A stretch of DNA of 64,000 nt, taken from NCBI GenBank assembly GCA_921293015.1, contig OV121082.1, forward strand, positions 21,183,748 to 21,247,747. The letters run 5' to 3'. This document shows, piece after piece, positions 47,631 through 59,365 of the stretch. The notes under the pieces are model-generated. The model did no database searches. It was not told where the DNA came from and was given only the letters and a program-made list of their open reading frames with translations. The translations under genes were made by a program, and so were the position numbers. The stretch is from Phorcus lineatus. Its lineage: Eukaryota > Mollusca > Gastropoda > Trochida > Trochidae. Each line of letters opens with the position of its first letter. Within the stretch, counting starts at the first letter, position 1.

Positions 47631-48490
47631 TGTATGTATGTATGTATGTATGTATGTATGTATGTATGTATGTATGTATGTATGTATATGTATATGAGTA
47701 GAATATCCTACGGTTCTTCAACTTTTTTGGGTTTTACACATATCTCCTATTTGTTTTAGAATATATGCATGTATTAACACATACAGATTCATACATAAGA
47801 GAGAGGGATACATTTTAAGAATATGTAATTCATTTGAGAGCTAGCCAATGTTCATATTCAAGAAATCTTAACTTTATTTTCTTTCTTAAGAATATATATA
47901 AAGAAAAAATCTTCAGATAAAAATATAGTTGATTTATCAATTAGCATCTATTCTAAGTTGCAAAATTACTAAAGCAAAATTCTGATTCAAGACTTATTGA
48001 CTTTATTAATTTGCTTCAATATATCTCTAAAGAATTTTTTTTTACAGATATATATTGTTGATTAATCAATTAATTTATTTACGAGTTGCCAAACTAAATC
48101 AAAATTCTCTTTTTTTTCAAAGATTGTGTCAGAGGCTATGCTATATAATCTATGGTCTATAATTCTAAAATTAACATATAAAATCTGAACATTTATTTCA
48201 GATAAGGCCACTGAAATTGATTGTGTAGGGCCAAAGTTTAAGGGAAAATAGGATTGAAAAGGACTTTGGTCCCAGTAAATGAAAAGTAGTCAAGTTAGAG
48301 AAGCCTCAGGAGTCAATGTTTTACTTTCATTTAGTTCATCTCTAAATTTAGCAACAATTTAGACAAAGAGATTTTCTAAGAAGCTTTTTATAATTTTCGC
48401 CATAATGATTATATAGTTAAAAAAGTATATATAATTTTAGCTATGTTTATTTTGAGTTAGAGGTTGAAAATATCGTATGATTGATTTGCG
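47376..48490. other. Presumed intron or upstream region of the large gene
   Basis: Non-coding DNA containing the TATG microsatellite. The last bases lead into the acceptor at 48504. Confidence 0.5.
47601..47686. repeat. (TATG)n microsatellite
   Basis: About 21 near-perfect tetranucleotide units. The Tyr/Val/Cys/Met repeating frame is an artefact. Confidence 0.95.
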
Positions 48491-48536
48491 GTTGTCTTTT
48501 TCAGACTGAGGCACGCAGTAATATCAGACTTAGTAG

Positions 48537-50541
48537 ATGGAAAAGAGACCATCACACAGGAAAGATTATGACAAATTGGTTGTAGACGTAATATACACAA
48601 GACGCCAAGTTCTACCGACAGTGCAACTGGAGCGCAAGAAGATTACGATGACAAAACCCCCTGATACTATCCCCTATATTGTGACAGTAACCGAAGACGA
48701 AACCCCCGAAACTACAAATGGAGCAACAACAACAGAAACACAAACAACAACAACAACGGAAACAACAACAACAGCAACAACAACTGTGGGTGGAAGCACA
48801 AATCCACTGGGAGAGGAACAATCTAAAGAATGGGAAAAAAAGGGTGTGCCCAAAACGAATGGACATACGGAAACACAAGAAACGGAAGAAACTCAAGAAG
48901 CGGAAGAAACTCAAGAAACGGAAAAGCCTGGAAGCAGGCTAACAGTGCAGTTTGCGGAGCTGCCACAAAAAAGAACTAGCGAAAACGTGATGGAGTTTTT
49001 GGAAGAACAAGAGAAATCACTTAAAGAGCAGTTCAAAGCAATGCCTACCAAAGCGCGAAAGACGCGATCCCCGAGTCCAAGCGTACTGCGGCAGAGCGTG
49101 GGCCTTGACCACCTGGACAACCTCGTGCGTCTGATGGAGCAGCTTGCACAACTTCGAGACGAGAATGCGCATCTCAAGAAGAAGTGTGCATACCTAGAAA
49201 GCACTAAAGACCTGCTCCAAGTGAAGAGCACTCTCGGAGATGAGTCCGTGCCAATCGGATATATGTCACTGCCTACAAAGGGCAAACCAAAACTGAGGAA
49301 GTCTAATACCGATCCCGAGTCAAAGGAAGGAGGTCATAGGTCAAGGCCACGGCTGCCTAGCGCGGAAGACGCGACAAGCTTGGACTATGGAGAATCATCA
49401 TCAGATCAAAGTCCTAAGAGACCCAAACCTGGTCCTTTGAAAAAGCGGAGTTTTTCAACTGGGTCTCTAGATGTATCGTCTGAAATCCTAGACGAAACAC
49501 GCGAACACACGCGTGGCCGTAGAAACGGAGGCTTGACAAAGTCTAAAAGTAGCAAAGATGCAACAAGAGGAATCTTTGGTTCCAAATCGCCAAAGTCCAA
49601 ATCCTCAAAGAGTTCAAAATGGCAGAGAGTTAAGAAAGTTTTAACAGGCCAGAAACTTTACGAAGATATAAGCTTTAGATTTGGCAAAGGGACACATGTT
49701 CGCTACCATTCTGTGGGGTCCCCCCAGGAACTCAGTCCCCCAACATCTCGTGGTCTTGATGGGCGTTCCCTGGACTCCGGGATGAGCAGCAGTCTGGACG
49801 TGGATGGACATCCGCGGACATCCTCGTCCTCAGCTGAACCCCCGAGTCCTGGCAAATCCCCAAATGTGACCGAGGAACGGGAACTGGACCTTACAACTGA
49901 CATCTGGATGGGACCTCCAGAATGGTTGGAACAGCAGGATGGACGCAAAGAGAGCGGAGCATCCACTGTGAGCGATGAAATTGTAAGCACCATCATAGAA
50001 CTAAAAAGTGTGAAAGATCCAGAGAGGTATCTAAGGGTTCAGCCTCTTCCCCGACGCCAGTCAAGTCCAACCCTCGGTGAGAGTCAGGACGAAGACCTTG
50101 ATGCATCAGACTCCAGACTCCACCGATCATCCAGCTACAAGGGCACGGAGTCCGACACAACGCTAAAGGACGATGATGCATCAACAACTAAATCTAGTGA
50201 AAGGGACTCTAAAAAGCTACATAAGACACCGTGGGGAAGGGTGAAGGATATGATTCATACGAGGAAAGACAGTTTGAAGAAGAAGAAGAAAGGAGACTTA
50301 GATGTTAGTGAGTGTTCAGAAGTAGAAGTGGAAGGGTTTGAGGAACACCTCCGAAGTGACCAGTTCGGGGAGGGCGTGATGAGTAGGTCAACCCCAAGGA
50401 CGTCCCCCATCGCAGTAAGGGGTCAACGTGGCTCCAAGAGTTGCAGTGAGTCACCCCCAACGGCAGGGTCCATGGGCAAGGTCTCCCCCACACGCCCCTC
50501 CCTCCCCTCATTCACCCCTGCTGATATGGCTGCCCTGCTAG
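48537..50541 (+). CDS. Large coding exon, coiled-coil Ser-rich protein
   Basis: Open for 668 codons plus one base, with GC content and codon texture unlike the flanks. A good acceptor (gttgtctttttcag) ends at 48504. Two in-frame TAG codons just before the ATG at 48537 set the earliest start; Met38 (48648) has a better context (A at -3) and may be used instead. In order it shows a Thr-rich stretch (60-83), TETQETEE-type repeats (111-129), a leucine coiled coil (193-228, LDNLVRLMEQLAQLRDENAHL), Ser/Lys-rich regions, and two similar basic motifs, SKWQRVKKVLTGQK (360-373) and TPWGRVKDMIHTRK (564-577). RRQSSP (506-511) resembles a 14-3-3 site. No signal peptide or membrane segment is seen, so a cytoplasmic scaffold or adaptor is likely. 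The exon ends at CTAG|GTGAGT. Family not recognised. Confidence 0.88.
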
Positions 50542-52192
50542 GTGAGTTCATTCCACCATTTAGCTATCTCAATCACATTAAGATTAATTCTGTTTTGTGG
50601 AATACTAAATGTGACCCCTATGACCTCATTTGATGGTTGCCTCTACTCGCAATCAAAGAATAAGATGAGGACATTTGCATATTTGATGCTGTTTCAATTA
50701 ACCTATCAAAAGGGGCAGATAACTCTGGTGCATCATTTGTTCCTCTGTGTAATCAACATTCTTAATATCTAGACAAATGCTCCATGCATACAAAAGGCAA
50801 GGTTTTCAAAAGCTATGATCTCATTTAATACCTTATGAGTAGATTTTCCTGTGGTATACTTATGTCAACGAATGCTTTTAAATTATAATTTTAAGATTTG
50901 GTTGAATTTTTTTTTCTCAGAAATAGAAAGCTCTACCATATTGATTTAAGTTTGAGATCAAACATTTGTGTAATGACTTTGTCATTTTAATTACCCTGTC
51001 TTTTGAAATTATTGTGATAGTTTCTGCATGACATTTAGAAGAAAGAATTAATAAAATCATTTTTGATAAGAAAGTTGGACAAATAATGATGCCATTAATT
51101 TCAAAAGAGAAGCTTCAAAGTTAGTAAATGAAATGTTGTAATTCAATGTGACATTATCCTTCATATGAAAGATATGAAGAGAAATTTTTATTGATTTTTA
51201 GATACAAAATACTTTTGTTTAAACAAATCACATGCCTTAGAAATGTCTTAATGCTGACTGACATTCAGTTGTCAGGCAGTTTCTAGGTTGGAGAAAATTA
51301 AACACTATTGGTATAGAATATTGAGACTCTTAAACTGTATGTTTAAGGTCAAGTCTTTGATAGTCAAAATGACAGGTTTACAAAATTACAATTTAAGTCT
51401 CAGTAATGACAAAATAAGTGACATCGAAGAGCGTTGATGAAATGAATTTAATGTCAAGAATCTTCAGTTCTCGTAAATAAATATGACAGAATGACAAAAT
51501 AATAACTTGAGGATCAGTAATTATGGCATATGGTATGCCTATCAGCAATGGTGAATCCTCTTATATCCTTTATCGCTAGAGGGCAAACCTGTGGAGGAGC
51601 CCATTTTCATCTTCAAACACTCCAAACCAACTATAAGCCAATATTTGCCACCAAGAACTATTAGGGGGAATATGGGGCCAAAGAGCTATTAGCAACCTAT
51701 TTGCCCTGAGCTCAGTTGTGACCAAGTCGGTGAAATACGGGTCCTGTCTGATCAATTCCTACTCAGGCGGCAAGTAACGAAAGTGGGCCTTTAATGAAAG
51801 AAATGTGTCAAAGCTATAAGGCTTAAAGATGCCCAGTTTAGAAGACTGGCTTGCAGGATGTTGAGATGATTTTGAAGCTAGCGAAGGTTAAGTGTAAAAG
51901 GTAAATGGAACTCAAAAGGAATGCACGACTATGAATGGATATAGAAGACTTGATGTTGGAGGTTGAAGTAGATAATGATGAAGAAGGATAAAGATAAATG
52001 GATGTGGACGTCAAATCTTGCAGTATAAAGTTTTGCGGTATGTTGCAAGGGAGTCATTTTGGATTCAATTGAACGTTAAAATTTTGAGATAAGTGTTTTT
52101 CAGAATCATTTGGCATCATATTTATCAAATCAGTAAGAAAACTTTAGGATCTCATGAAGGAACTATGAGATTTAAAAGAGCTAGGTTTCACA

Positions 52193-52405
52193 AGAGGTCT
52201 GAAAAGTCTAGAATAAAGACGTCTATAAAGTCCAGATGATAGAGGTCTGAAAAGTCTAGAATATAGAGCTCTATAAAGTCTAGAATATAGAAGTCTGCAA
52301 ATTCTAAAATATAGAGGTTTGCAAATTCTAGAATATAGAGGTCTGCAAAATCTAGAATATAGAGGCCTGCAAATTCTAGAATATAGAGGTCTGCATATTC
52401 TAGGG
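52193..52405 (+). repeat. Minisatellite, ~23-27 bp unit, ~9 copies
   Basis: Units of the form 'ggtctgcaaattctagaata' plus 'tagag' repeat about nine times, with degenerate units continuing to about 52510. Confidence 0.9.
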
Positions 52406-52570
52406 TAAGTTTTGGAAACAGGTCTGTAAAGGCTAAGATTTAGAGTTCCATAAAAGGTTGGAAAATGCTAGAATACAGAGTTCAGAAATGGCTATTTGTT
52501 TTGGATCTACAAAGGTAGGGATTTAGAGGTCAGGAAAGGATATACAAGTCAGAAAGACCCTGGAAGTCAG

Positions 52571-52636
52571 AAGAACATGACAAAAAAAGAACATGACAAT
52601 CAGAAAGAACATGACAATTAGAAAGAACATGACAAT
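52571..52636 (+). repeat. Short tandem repeat of agaacatgacaat
   Basis: Four units of 18-21 bp, each with agaacatgaca. Confidence 0.85.
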
Positions 52637-54600
52637 AAAAAAAAGATACTTAAGTTAGAAACTCAATATAAGAAGTTATAAAGTTCTATGTATAAGCTAA
52701 AAAATGATCAAAATTACATTTCATTAGAGAAGATATAAAGAGTTATTGGATTAAGTTAGTCGGATGTAGAATCCTTAAATGATACTCTCCAAAGGATGCA
52801 ACTCATCATGGTGAAAGCACACTCCAAGTACTGTAACTTGTTCTAATGCATTCACTGATTTCTTGTAATTTGAGATACAGCATTGTTGACGAAATCGGTG
52901 AATGGGTATTGATAACAGGCATAAAATCTGACTACTCTTGCTGTACGTGCAAATTACAATAGGTCCACAACTGCCATCGAAATTTTCAATTTGTGAAATA
53001 GAGGTGAAATTATGGAATCATGAAATGCATATCAAACCCTTTTGTGCCAAATTTGTAAACATGAGTTGTTCACGATCATGGCTATTTTAGAATGAAACCC
53101 AACTTAGTAAAAAGACACACAAAATCTTTTTATGTTGAATTATTTTGTACTCAAAGTCATACTTAGAAAGCGGTCCAAAGAACTTAGAACTTAAACTGAT
53201 GATTACAAACATCTGTTAACGAAGCAGACTAAAATAGCAGACTGTGCACTTTGCCTGTGTTTGATTGTAGGGTACTAAGATCCTTGATTGAAGCTTTTGG
53301 TGATGAGGACAAGTTGCACCAGGAAACCAAGTTATATGTGTTAATTGAGATATAAACAAGTAAACGGTTAAGTGAAGATCTACCATTAAGTAATCAAAAG
53401 AAAATAATTGGCTTGAATTCTTTTATAGTATCAGCAGTCAATAGTGCATACTTAAAAGGGGCAGTCGCATGGATATTTTTATAGATAAACTGTTCTCATA
53501 AAAAAGAAAATAAACGTTACCACATTGCAAGAAAATGCTTTTTAATCAAAAGAAATCGAATGTACCATGATCAGTGAAGCTACTTCTAATAGTTTAAAGG
53601 TGTTCACGCAATAATGGCCGCCAGTGGTTTTTGTTTGATACTTGGTTATTTCTGCTTGACCGGGTCAAGTAATGAGATGTTTGACCCTCTGAAGATAACA
53701 CATGTGGCATAAACTAATATTTATTTTGGCAAATTTAACAAAATAATTTTTCAAAAAACATGCTGTAGCCTCTTTAATATCTCTTATTTCCACAATTTCA
53801 TGGATGCAGAAAACATCATGCATAATAGTTACAGAGTTTACATATTTTGACAGGAAATTATAAAACAAATAAGGGATTTCTCGCATCCCAAACTTGTCTA
53901 TAAATATTATCTGATTCTTGAAATGTCGAATGCTAAGCATTGGTAAAAATTAACTGCTAAAAATTTTATAATTAATTTACTTCCTCACCGAAACAGATTG
54001 AAGATATTGTAAAAACTTTATGATTCATATTTGTTTAAAAGGCATATTGATTTGCAAATGGAATTAAATTTGCTTCCTGGTATGATTTTAAAATATAACC
54101 TTTTTACTCTTTTGCTTGAATTTAGAAATATTTCAATTCTGACATTTCCTCTACAGAAGAGCCACTTTCTCATTTTACAACTTGGCAATTTATTCTTTAT
54201 TGACAAAATATTTTTACGCACTTGTTCATTTCCCCAGTGCTGATAATTAAATTTTTCTGAAGTATGATAAATTACCAAATTCCAATTTCCAATTAGATAG
54301 CTTGGCATAAAGGTCACAAAATTCTACAATATTCAGTCTTGTACATCTTTTCACTTATTGGTTATGGAGTATATCATTTATCTTAGCTTTTTCATTTTCT
54401 GAAATCATATTTGAAAATTCAGACCAATTTTTTCTTATTCCAAAATAATGTTCTTGAACTTGACGATCCCTAATCTTCATAGTCGACTGATAATTGATCT
54501 TGATTTAATAGTCCATCCTAGTCAAGAGTTGTATATCACCTTCTAGCATGACGGTCAGATGGGATTTGCAATTAACTCAATTCAAAGCAGATTCCCCACA

Positions 54601-54664
54601 CAGGTGTTATTTTCACCTGAGTGGAGAAAGATCAAAGGCTTGTTGACGAGCGTATGTGCAGGTG
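54601..54664. promoter_or_regulatory. Three CAGGTG E-boxes and a TCF/LEF-like site
   Basis: CAGGTG occurs at 54601 and 54659, its complement at 54614, and ATCAAAGG (TCF/LEF-like) at 54631. This is a compact intronic motif group, and enhancer activity is inferred. It shares the E2-box theme with 47125-47375. Confidence 0.35.
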
Positions 54665-54689
54665 AAACTAAGCATCACTAATGAGATTT

Positions 54690-54974
54690 TTAGGAAGCAG
54701 TAAATGTGGCCACCATGGCGTCAACAGGAAGTTGGTCAGGGAAAGTGCTGTTCTCAAGTTGACCTGTAGTTCTTTGAGTTAAGTTTTTAGCCAATATGGT
54801 GTCCTCTGCAAGATTGGCTAATGACATGGGCTGTTGTCCAGCTTCAGTACTCAGAGAGGAGGATCCTCGAGGTACATCGGACGAGTTTGTTATAGATATG
54901 AGGCACTCTGGATCACACCCATTGAAGATGCTGATGGAACCCAGTCCGCCATTTTGTTTTGAGGAAAATGACAT
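54690..54974 (-). CDS. Antisense intronic ORF, 94 aa, unknown
   Basis: Starts at a true ATG (54974) and reads 94 codons to a TAA. Composition is balanced and protein-like (begins MSFSSKQNGGLGSISIFNGC, with a Ser/Thr/Gln/Leu-rich middle and a hydrophobic end) and more GC-rich than the intron around it. The context at -3 is weak (T). No domain is recognised, and there is no clear poly-A or target duplication that would mark a retrocopy. The plus strand is also open over part of it (54796-54981). It may be a small gene, an exon of an antisense gene or a decayed element. Confidence 0.3.
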   Translation of the reverse strand: MSFSSKQNGGLGSISIFNGCDPECLISITNSSDVPRGSSSLSTEAGQQPMSLANLAEDTILAKNLTQRTTGQLENSTFPDQLPVDAMVATFTAS

Positions 54975-56639
54975 AGAATAAAGGCGCTATACTTTAATTA
55001 ATTTACAACATTATTAAAATTATCAACATGTTTGGTTAGAATATCCAAAAATTTACAAATCATTACTTATTAGACTAATCAACAATGATTTGTAATGCTG
55101 TAGCAAGGCTTTTAGAAGTAAAGCATAATGATATTGTGTTCAGGTACAGATCTTCACAGATTACAATTATAAATGTGGTAATATCCAGAATCTTAACGTG
55201 ACCACATTGGCAATGCTTTAACATTTAAATGGTTAATCTTCAACATTAGATTTTTTAGATACCAGTTGAGCTGCAGGGACAACAGCTATATTTCTGGGGA
55301 ACTCAAGAACTGGAAACATATTCAAGATCAATCAAGGCTTAAAGACTTTGATAAAATACTCGACATAGATGTGCCAAACATTTCTAAGCTGTCAATTTCC
55401 ACTTATTTAAATCACAGAGGTCACCAAGAAATGACAATTGCCTAGAATAAAGCAGTTTTGGAAATTATAAGACATATAGGTCGATGATTTACCTCTACTT
55501 TCTTTTATCTGCTTCCAGAATATTGTGTAAGGTCAATTTCTAAAAAGGTTAGTTAAGATTTTGATGGTGCAGTTTCTCAGTACATATGCTGATAATCAAT
55601 GACGTATGCATATTTCCTTAGTATGTTATTTGATAAAAATTTATAAAATTTCACAATTAATGTTGTTTCAACATGTACTTTCCAAATATAAAAATAATAT
55701 ATAATTTTGCAGTGGAGCCTATATGACCTGAAGGAGTTCATCGAATTTAATTTTTCTAAATATAACCTCTTTTTTTTTTATTGCTGTTCCTTGTGGTGAA
55801 AGAAAATAAGAGAATATATTTTAACAATTTATTTCATTATTTGATTCCTTTCGCTAGCAACTACAGCGGTGTTTGATGAAATTTTTCTCACAAGATGAAA
55901 TAAAACTTTATCGTACTGCTACACAAACCCTTCAGAACCTGCCTGAGCCAAAAGTAAAGAAACAATATCCAATCTGGTGTTTAGATTCAGCCATTTAGGA
56001 TTTTGGTGTCTATTTCATCAGCACTTTAGAGCTCCCAAGTGAGTTGTTTTATAGCAAATCAATAAAATTTCATTCCTCTGTTATTTCATTAAACACATTG
56101 ATTGGGCATCGGAACCACTAAAGACACCTCGTAAAGACCTCCCTTTTCTTTTGTATTCTTTTCACAGATAGGAGTAAATGAAAAAAAAAGTTTTTTCAAC
56201 ATCTAACTTTATCTTTCATGTTTGAAGAGTATGAAAAGCTTGTGTTTAATTTGAAGTTTCAATTTCTATTTTATTAAGAATAACCTTGATTTGAAAGTTT
56301 ATGTGATGGTATGAAATGAAGATAAACACGGTTAGCTATCTCTGTCGATATTTCCTAAAGATTTTGATTTTGATGATTCATGTTCATCAAATGAAAATCT
56401 TAAAAAGATTACTTTTGAGAAATCTTTGATCCAATGCCTTAAAGCTTTCCTAATACGTCATAATCATTTCTTTTTATGTTAGTATATATTTTAACTTTTT
56501 ATGTCTTTTGAGCTATGTGTTTTGTGTAATGGTTAAAATTTACAAGCAGACAATATTGAGAAGTAAGGATGTTTGGCCAAAGGATATAGCCCTAGGCCTT
56601 TAGGTTCAGAAGTTTCATCATTGAGACTTACCTCCTCTT

Positions 56640-56965
56640 TAATAATAAAAACTATGATGATTACAATCAGGACACTGCGGCGAGTTCAAAACTCTCTGAC
56701 AAAGTAGATGTGATGACCAATATACAACAACCTACAAAACAGTGGAACCAAGTGAAAATTCTATCAGCTCCATACAGGGTTGTTTTATCTCTATATCAAA
56801 TAGTATAAACATGATGACCAGAAGAAAAACACTGCAGCAGAGTTCAAAGTCTATCCAGGCTCCATACAGAGACAGAAATATGTTATATCTTTATATCTAA
56901 CAATGTACATATGATGACCAAGTTACAAAGCCTACCAAACACTGTCGCTGAGTTCAAAACTCTGT
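56640..56965 (+). repeat. Diverged tandem repeat, ~100-115 bp unit, 3 copies
   Basis: 'atgatgacca' (about 56711, 56811 and 56911), 'gctccatacag' and 'cactgc.gcgagttcaaaact' recur in order. Confidence 0.8.
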
Positions 56966-58701
56966 TTTTGATTGTTTATGATAAATAAACAAATCTTATG
57001 TGGTGTCTTTTAATCAAGGGGGAAGCGGGGTCTTTGATGATTTGCCTGATACAAGATGATAGGCATATGTTCGTAATCAGCGGCGAAATGTGTGTGGTTA
57101 TTTGTTTGTACAAGAACTGACTTTGAAACTTATATTATCTTGAAACAAAACTTGATTTATTCCGGCAAGCTGTTTATATAGATAGTCTTTGGTATTGATA
57201 AATTGATAGTCTTTGGAATTGATAAAACAGATAAATTTTATGAAAAATTACTAATTTATTTCACATCTGAGAAAAGGAAGATTTATTGGCTTGACACATT
57301 TTTGATTATTTTCCTTTCGTGGAGAATCTTTTGACTTATTTTTTAATTCGTCATGGAATCAGAATGTTTTTCCTAGTCCTGATATAAATGTATCTATCTA
57401 TGCTTACTTATATTCTGCTTCTGTTTGTATTTTATCCTTTGTTACATATATCTGACAACAAAATTTTAATTTATTGCTCCCAGAATGCATGTTGTACCTA
57501 TCAGAATTTATTTGTTGAATTAATATATGTGAAAGAAATCAACACTGTAATATTATCATCAAGAAATTAAATGTCACTTTGGTTGATATTAAGATTTGAT
57601 AAAATCTTTTACAAAACTGAAAAAAACCCATTATGGTACAAAAGTGCCTTGTCTTACTTTTAGCGTATGACCATTTTTAGCTGGTAAGCTTTGCCACTAG
57701 CCAACAAATTGGTATTTTATTTACAATAAATGTTTTGATAAGATTCAAGTAATGTTATTTCGTAATAATGTGAACATTATATTCAACTATGTTCTATATT
57801 AATCGTGAAACATAATTTTTTTTAATTGTTCTGAACCTTTTGATATCCTCTTTATATTTGGCGGAAAGGTTATTTTTTGGATTTGGTTCTTATTTTTGTA
57901 GGAAATGGAATGTTTCCATCAACACATGTGAAATCTTTAATGCATTTTCCATTTGCACATGTCTCTTTATTGACAATTCAACTATTCATAAACAAAAGTA
58001 GAAGCCAAACAGGCAATATTTTATGAAGAGAGAATAATTTTTCAATTTAGGCACATACAGTAATATTTCTAAAATGAAAATAACACTGAAGATTTCAAAT
58101 CAATGACATGGAAGAATATAGAACTTAAAATTATAACTGTTTTTACTTTGATACTTGATAATTTGTTTTAGTTATTTATTAATCCTTTTGCAGTTATGAA
58201 TACTTTTTGTCAGCACTGGAGACTGAAATAATTTTGCCACGATAATATGGATACCTCGATAATAGGGTCACTGGCCATATAACATTAAAGTGACAAAGGG
58301 GATGTTTCATGAATTTCGTATGTGGCACGATTAGAGCCAGAATATGAAATGACCTGAGTTAAGTTCAAGTCACCTATCTAAAGTTGCATCTTTATCTCTT
58401 TGGGTTAGATAATGAGATATTATATGTTTTGAAGAAAATTTATATTGATGAAATTGATATTTGATAGTGAAAATAAGAAAAAATAAAATTTAAAAAAATG
58501 TGCCCTAGTGTCTTTAAAGAAAACTATCTCAACTCCTCTCCTCGTCACTACAACTTGTTGTTACAATTCAGTTACCATATATGAAGAATATACTTCTAAC
58601 CAAATGGTAAAACTGCAACAGTCGTACTTGATTATCATTGGCAGTAGTATGTTGCCAAGTAAGTGACAAACACTTGTAATAAGTTTGTATTCTTGTTCCA
58701 G

Positions 58702-58779
58702 CAACAGGCGTATCAGAAGAGTATATCAAGAAGCTGCATGAGTGGGAAGAACTGAAAACAAAGAAACCATCACAAAAAG
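58702..58779 (+). CDS. Second coding exon of the large gene, 78 bp
   Basis: Preceded by tattcttgttccag and followed by AAAAG|GTATTT. Incoming phase 1 matches the outgoing phase of the exon ending at 50541. The joined codon becomes GCA, giving ...MAALL-ATGVSEEYIKKLHEW and on to KKPSQK. All 26 codons are open, and the exon is a multiple of three, so it could be skipped without changing frame. The sequence is helical and charged, with an aromatic 'HEWEEL' phrase. No later exon was recognised, so the gene probably continues past the right edge. Confidence 0.75.
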
Positions 58780-58804
58780 GTATTTATTTTCTTGTAATTC
58801 TTCA

Positions 58805-59365
58805 AAATTCACACTGAATAGGGTTAGAGGGACTTGTATAGGGGTTTAGGGAGTTTAGATAGATGCATCCCCTTCCTCTGCTTTGAATGAACATTCCTGG
58901 ACTCAATATTACTGAATAGGACGAGAGTGAATTGTTTGAGGGATGAGAGAGTCTAAATAGGTGAACCCCCGCCCTACGCTTTGAGTGAAAATTCCTGGAC
59001 TCAAAATTGCTGCATGGAGTTTAGATAAGTGAACCCCCCTCCTCTGCTTTGAATTAAAATTCCTTGACTATTTATATTCTTCTAATTTTTCAAAATTCTT
59101 ACTGAATAGGGTGAGAGGTTTAGGGGCTTAGGGAGTTTTGATAGGTGAACGACCTTCCTCCGCTTTGATGGCCAGTTCCTGGACTCAAAATTACTGGAAG
59201 GTGTTTAGATAGGTGCACCCTCCCCCCCCCCCCCCCCCCCCCCCCCCCATGCTTTGACTAAAAATTCCTGGACCCAATATTACTGCATGGAGTTTGATAG
59301 GTGAACCCCCCTCCTCTGCTTCGAATGAAAATTCCTGGACTCAATATTACTGCATTGAACAGTAC
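58805..59365. repeat. Diverged tandem repeat, ~70-130 bp unit
   Basis: Phrases 'agtttagataggtgaacccc', 'cctcctctgctttgaatgaa', 'aattcctggactcaatatta' and 'ctgcatggagtt' recur at least five times downstream of exon 2. A poly-C run lies inside. Confidence 0.85.
59222..59248 (+). repeat. Poly-C run, 27 nt
   Basis: Homopolymer of 27 C, expanded from the 'acccccct' phrase of the surrounding repeat unit. Confidence 0.9.

Larger units (their letters stand above)
50542..58701 (+). other. Intron, 8,160 bp
   Basis: Starts GTGAGT and ends with a pyrimidine-rich tattcttgttccag. Reading through the donor would add 30 unrelated residues and stop at 50631-50633, so retention would give a slightly longer truncated product. 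It contains tandem repeats (52193-52405, 52571-52636, 56640-56965), an E2-box/TCF motif group (54601-54664) and an antisense open frame (54690-54974). The rest shows nothing identifiable. Confidence 0.8.

Noticed and set aside
47500..47697. Frame ending in a Tyr/Val/Cys/Met repeat
   Set aside because: Translation of the (TATG)n microsatellite.
48718..48942. Gln-rich then Lys-rich frame inside the large exon
   Set aside because: It is a shifted reading of the Thr-rich and TETQE-rich coding repeats. The main frame is far longer and bounded by good splice sites.
50542..50633. Last 30 codons of the open frame as genuine C-terminus
   Set aside because: A strong donor GTGAGT lies at 50542, and an in-phase exon exists at 58702, so this is intron read-through.
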